Shown here: positions 60,101 through 64,000 of the stretch, one piece after another
How positions within the stretch are numbered: position 1 is the stretch's first letter
How the letters are laid out: each line of letters starts with the position of its first letter
NCBI GenBank assembly: GCA_950295325.1
Contig: OX485807.1
Location: 31,653,666-31,717,665 of the forward strand
Direction: 5' to 3'
DNA: 64,000 bases
Source of the DNA: Polytrichum commune
Lineage: Eukaryota; Streptophyta; Polytrichopsida; Polytrichales; Polytrichaceae
Notes under the pieces: model-generated
Databases searched by the model: none
Told to the model about the DNA's origin: nothing
Seen by the model: the letters and a program-made list of their open reading frames with translations, nothing else
Made by a program: the position numbers and the translations under genes

Positions 60101-60360
60101 GGATAATCAATGTGGTAAAAAGTTGCATATATAGGCCATACATACATTAGACCTTCATGGGTGAACTTTAGACTTAGTCACATGTAACTTTTGTTGTCAT
60201 CATTTGCTACAACTTACAATAGGTGAATCATAAGTAAACCTTAATGCTTCCTTGTGACACCTTGAGCCCTTTACACCTTTAAGGGTTTGGGGCTAACTCC
60301 CATGTCAATGAAAGGGGAAAGTATTGTGGCTTATCCAACAATACATAACCATACTCCCCA
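54166..60360. other. Intergenic repeat DNA
   Basis: No supported gene in 6 kb. It contains a T run plus G run (55050-55080), a (CT)n/(GT)n tract at 57650-57690, the repeat at 56826-57165 related to the HD-Zip III intron, and 59540-59710, which resembles 43010-43180 (TTCTTGAACC ... CTTGAGG). Several overlapping frames at 54490-54920 on both strands have no recognisable domain. Confidence 0.45.
56826..57165 (+). repeat. Dispersed repeat, relative of the HD-Zip III intron-14 repeat
   Basis: Diverged co-linear copy of 43951-44290, with insertions (for example a purine-rich GAAGAAGAAAAAAGGG patch near 56980). Its age exceeds that of the pogo-like copies. Confidence 0.6.
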
Positions 60361-60369
60361 AGAAAAAAT

Positions 60370-62660
60370 CCAAAAACATACTACCAAATAACCTACATCA
60401 CACACACACCCAGACATTACCAAACTACTAATAGAATCCTATAAAATCACACACTCATACTATTCATCCCCCCTCACATGCCCTATACAACTTACACAGT
60501 ACAACTCACCCCACAACCGAGACATATTATTTGGCTTCATGGGACACGCGAAGTCCTCCCATTGGAAAGGAATAGGCCTAGCATTCCCCACGGACCACAA
60601 CACAACTCTAGAAGCTATCCACTGGGCTAGAATGGCAGCCAAGGAAGATCTAGATACACATATGCTCACCATTCTAATAGTTAATCACAAGGACTGGACA
60701 ACACAATCGCTACCACTCAATACAAATGTTGACACCCACACAATCGCAACCATACCCCCACACACCATACAATACGCTCCCACACCGAAATGCCCAAATT
60801 ACTACCAATACACATAACCATCGCTCACATCAATAATTTGTGTACACAACCCAACACAACTACCAATGAATATACAACCCCCGCAAGAATTACAAAAAAT
60901 TCTAAAAAAAACATTTAACATACACATAGACATCCACCTCATAAATCCCAATACAAAACCATACAAAGTTAAATTCTCCAACTCATGGAACAATGCCCCC
61001 AAGGCCACCTCCCCACCAATACATACAAACCATAATACAACACCCCTCCCTACTGAATTTAACTACACCCACCCACTTAAATTCCAACCACAACAATGTA
61101 CATACACGGATGGATCATTTATCACACCCACCAAAAATTCTGAAGGCCAAATAGAGGGAAATAAGGCAGGATCAGGAGTATACAGTCCCAACAACAATAC
61201 TCACATATCAGAGAGACTACCAAGATACCAAAACATCCTAAGAGCATAACTCAATGCAATACTCCTAGCCACCAAAAACATAAAAAATACCCAAACATAA
61301 ACGCATATATTTATAGAGAGTCTTAACAACATATTCCTAATCAATAACCATATACAACACCCGACATCACAACATCACCACCCAGATAAACTACTCATAG
61401 CAACCATCATTCGGCAAATATACTGGACCCCACACATAATACACATACACAAGGTATGTGCACACACAAACATTATTGGAAATGAAATAGCCAACACACT
61501 AGCCAATGACGGAACCCACAAGGAGAAACCATCCCCCACACCCCACATACACATAGCACACCCAACCCCATATTGGTTGGCAGGTTGCCCAACAGCCACA
61601 CATAATGGAGCCATACGCAACCTTAGCACATTCATAACAAAAGAACGTGAATCTCGAGAAACGCTAATAGCCAAACATAAATTCCCATATGTCGACAAAT
61701 GGCTATCAAATGAACAAATAAACCAAAAACTCTCTAACTACTCTTGGATAAATGACAAAGTAACTGACGCACAAATCACTCAAACACTAAAATTCAGATA
61801 CGCCCAATATATGGGCAACCACAGGAAAAACATCTTCTGGCCCCTCACACACCAAAACCCCAACTGCACCCTATGTCACAAAAATGGCAGAGACACTTGG
61901 CCCCACCTTTTATCAACATGTGAACACCCATACCTAAAAGGACTAAGAATTGCAAGACACAACAAAGCGGTACACCTCATCACCCAAACGCTCCAAGCCA
62001 ACAAAAACACTCGGTACTTCACACTAACCAATGCAAAGAAACTTAACAACATAATACCAAACAAATAATCCCCGATTGGCTTATTAAATGCTCGTGCCAA
62101 CAAATGCCATGCAGTTGCCAAGCTAAACTAAGACCAGACATCCTATGCATAATTGGTGCACCCAACCATACACAAATGCCAATATCGCCCTCCCCAACAC
62201 ACACAATCCAATTTATTGAATTCATATACTGTCATGACAGATTCCCATAACAAGCAATCACTCGAAAACACACAAAATATGACCCATTAATAAACACCAT
62301 ACAAAACAATGGGTGGAAGACCAACCCCATCGTTACCATCACAACTGGAGTCAGGGGTGCCATTCACGAACACTCCATTGAAAAACTAACCCAACAAAAA
62401 ATCCCTAAATCCAGCATCAAACTCCTTATGAAACATATACACCAAAACGCCATCAAATACCTCACATACCTGGTTCTAGATAAAAGGAAACTAGATAACA
62501 AACAAACACCCATCCCCCCCCCCCCCGCCTTAGAAATGTTAGATATACTTAATATTACACTAGAGCCCACCTCCCCACGGAGGCAAATCACCTTATATTG
62601 CATCACGGTACACCGTGATCAATACAAGGTTAACAGGCTCACATTCATGCCAATATAAAG
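60370..62660 (+). pseudogene. Non-LTR retrotransposon 3' half: RNase H, CCHC and restriction-like-endonuclease-type region, inactive
   Basis: Plus-strand coding remnants in two main frames. 60866-61249 reads TDGSFI and AGSGVY, the opening of an RNase H domain. Its expected catalytic glutamate position is a TAA (61247) followed by LNAILLA. The frame continues past another TAA (61298) to AHTNIIGNEIANTLAND, where A-D-x-L-A has become A-N-T-L-A. 61577-62068 ends with CTLCHKNGRDTWPHLLSTC, a C-x2-C-x9-H-x4-C finger. After a frameshift near 62068, RPDILCI and FIEFIYCHDRF match the R/K-P-D...E pattern of restriction-like endonucleases found C-terminal to reverse transcriptase in R2/NeSL-type elements; a TAA interrupts it just after HDRFP. 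No reverse transcriptase was found upstream, so the copy is 5'-truncated. A short frame at 60539-60817 (SHWKGIGLAFP) may be an upstream piece. Confidence 0.65.
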
Positions 62661-64000
62661 ATACGGGCGTTATTTTTTCTTTTCTTCTGTCAATGAAAGG
62701 GGATTTTTTTTTAAATTTATTTAGGAGAGAGTGCCTGATTATAATAGCATGTCCACACTAGGACCAGTGATTGGTCCAAAGGAGTGGGAGAGTTTCCCAT
62801 CTTGATAGGAGTGTTTGTCTTGTGTGCAGCGGAAGTGAATGGGGAAAAACTGTAGTATGGTACATTACATCCAACAAGGGTCCCATGAGTAGGACGAAAA
62901 AATCATATTTGATAGCGAATATTTCAAAAACAGAAGAACTTTTTTCTATCAAGAGGGGACTCCTCTTGTTGCCAAGGAGCAACGATTGGCCCTCGTGTGG
63001 TCATGGTATAAGGAAAGCGGTGTTTGTAAGTTGTAAACCCTCCATAAAGCCACATTTATTAAGGAGCTTTTTTGGGATAAATTTTGATTGGTATCAAAGA
63101 TGCTGGCCCTTTTTGTTGTCCTCTTGGACCGCTTGGGAAACTAAAGATTTTTCCGGGACCTTTTCATTTCGGAGCCAAAATGAAGGGGAAGAAGACAAAC
63201 AGGTGAGTAATAACCTTTGCCATGTAATAGCTATTTTCTCATCACTCGCACTACTTTGTCCCCTCATAACCAGAATATATTTGGACTACATCGTGGGTTT
63301 TCTTTTATTTTCTTTCTCCTTTTGTTTGGTCTCCTTTTGACCGCTTCTCTAAATCAAAGTTGGCCCATGAGTTTAAAACTTATCCAAAACTTATGGAGTG
63401 TCCGATTTCTCTACATACTATATTCATCATATGACAAGAGTCATTAAGCAGTCTAATGTTAGTGGGATGTTTACTTGGGAGTTTATCACATAACTAATGA
63501 GAGGCCCTCATTGGATTGCCACTCCATAAGGTAAGTGGGTCTTAAACGGACACTCTTTCTCTTTGCAACCACTTCTTGTAATATACGAGACACCCAATTA
63601 GAGCAAGATGATTAACAAGTCCAAATCATGCATGTAGCCACTCACAACATGAGTTAGCGAAAGAGCTCACTTCATGCCCATAATAACCCCAATTTTTTTT
63701 ACCTTGGTGTTGTGCTACCGGCGGTATAAGTTGCGTTACATTCCACTAAAATCGAGCTGACATTGTTCATTGTTCAAGCTATGTAATTGTGAATTTAGCT
63801 TATATTATTGACATCTTGAAAGATTTGTCCATGCCCACCCAACTCACCAAGGGGGCTGGGTAATGTTATGTTTCCTCATAATTTTTGGAGTTCATGTGAG
63901 TATCTTATTCATTATCAAAGTGAATATTCTAACTCATCAAATGGTCATTCAGGTTCCCCCCCCCCCTTCCTTTCATGTTGATTACCCTAGAGTAGTATCG
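62661..64000. other. Terminal stretch, no firm gene
   Basis: A 189-codon frame (62771-63340, plus) with a possible donor after GEEDKQ (63200) matches nothing I recognise and may be chance. 63870-64000 is a copy of the dispersed repeat also seen at 16990-17120 and 26730-26870 (TTATTCATTATCAAA ... ATGGTCAT, then a C run). Confidence 0.35.

Noticed and set aside
62771-63340. 189-codon plus-strand ORF
   Set aside because: No recognisable domain, no upstream promoter context, and the last third runs past a plausible splice donor into T-rich sequence; kept only as part of the terminal stretch.
1-64000. tRNA, rRNA, CRISPR arrays, organelle DNA
   Set aside because: No cloverleaf with an intact T-loop box, no ribosomal RNA segment and no regularly spaced short repeats with unique spacers were found by eye; the few tandem arrays have long or contiguous units.

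Overview
The window is nuclear DNA of a land plant with a repeat-rich genome. The reasons are spliced genes with GT-AG introns of roughly 90 bp to over 1.5 kb, a full-length class III HD-Zip gene with its miR165/166 site, and several plant-type DNA transposons. The leucine-zipper sequence of the HD-Zip protein looks closer to bryophyte or early vascular plant members than to flowering plants, but that is an impression from memory and I cannot name the species.

Layout. (1) 0.9-12.2 kb: a decayed Mutator-like (MULE) unit. A broken SWIM-domain transposase lies on the minus strand (1.2-4.8 kb). A broken multi-exon gene on the plus strand (5.2-11.6 kb) encodes a ParB-like domain followed by a beta-class (permuted) DNA amino-methyltransferase-like domain. 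Inverted GAGC-rich motifs flank both. (2) 12.2-16.6 kb: a cluster of small elements: a tiny poly(A) retro-insertion, two non-autonomous PIF/Harbinger-like elements and a pogo-like element. (3) 19.1-24.7 kb: an intact six-exon BSD-domain gene (minus). (4) 25-34.7 kb: gene-poor repeats, including a second near-identical pogo-like copy abutting a third, related element. (5) 34.7-37.5 kb: an intact seven-exon DHH-family phosphoesterase-like gene (minus). (6) 38.8-42.2 kb: a RING plus coiled-coil gene (plus). (7) 42.6-50.1 kb: an intact 17-exon HD-Zip III gene (minus, 872 aa), with a long leader/promoter region rich in pyrimidine and G/C tracts up to about 54.2 kb. (8) 54.2-64 kb: intergenic repeats and a dead non-LTR retrotransposon 3' half with RNase H, CCHC and restriction-like-endonuclease-type motifs.

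The four intact host genes are housekeeping or regulatory and show no obvious shared pathway. The HD-Zip III gene and the RING gene are tail to tail. The DHH and RING genes are head to head, with a 175-bp tandem array between them. All exon coordinates for these genes were derived by hand from splice-site consensus and phase, and the phases close in every case.

The most unusual content is the methyltransferase-bearing MULE. A DNA-methyltransferase-like passenger next to a MULE transposase is reminiscent of the anti-silencing accessory genes of VANDAL MULEs, but this copy is a pseudogene and the functional link is inference.
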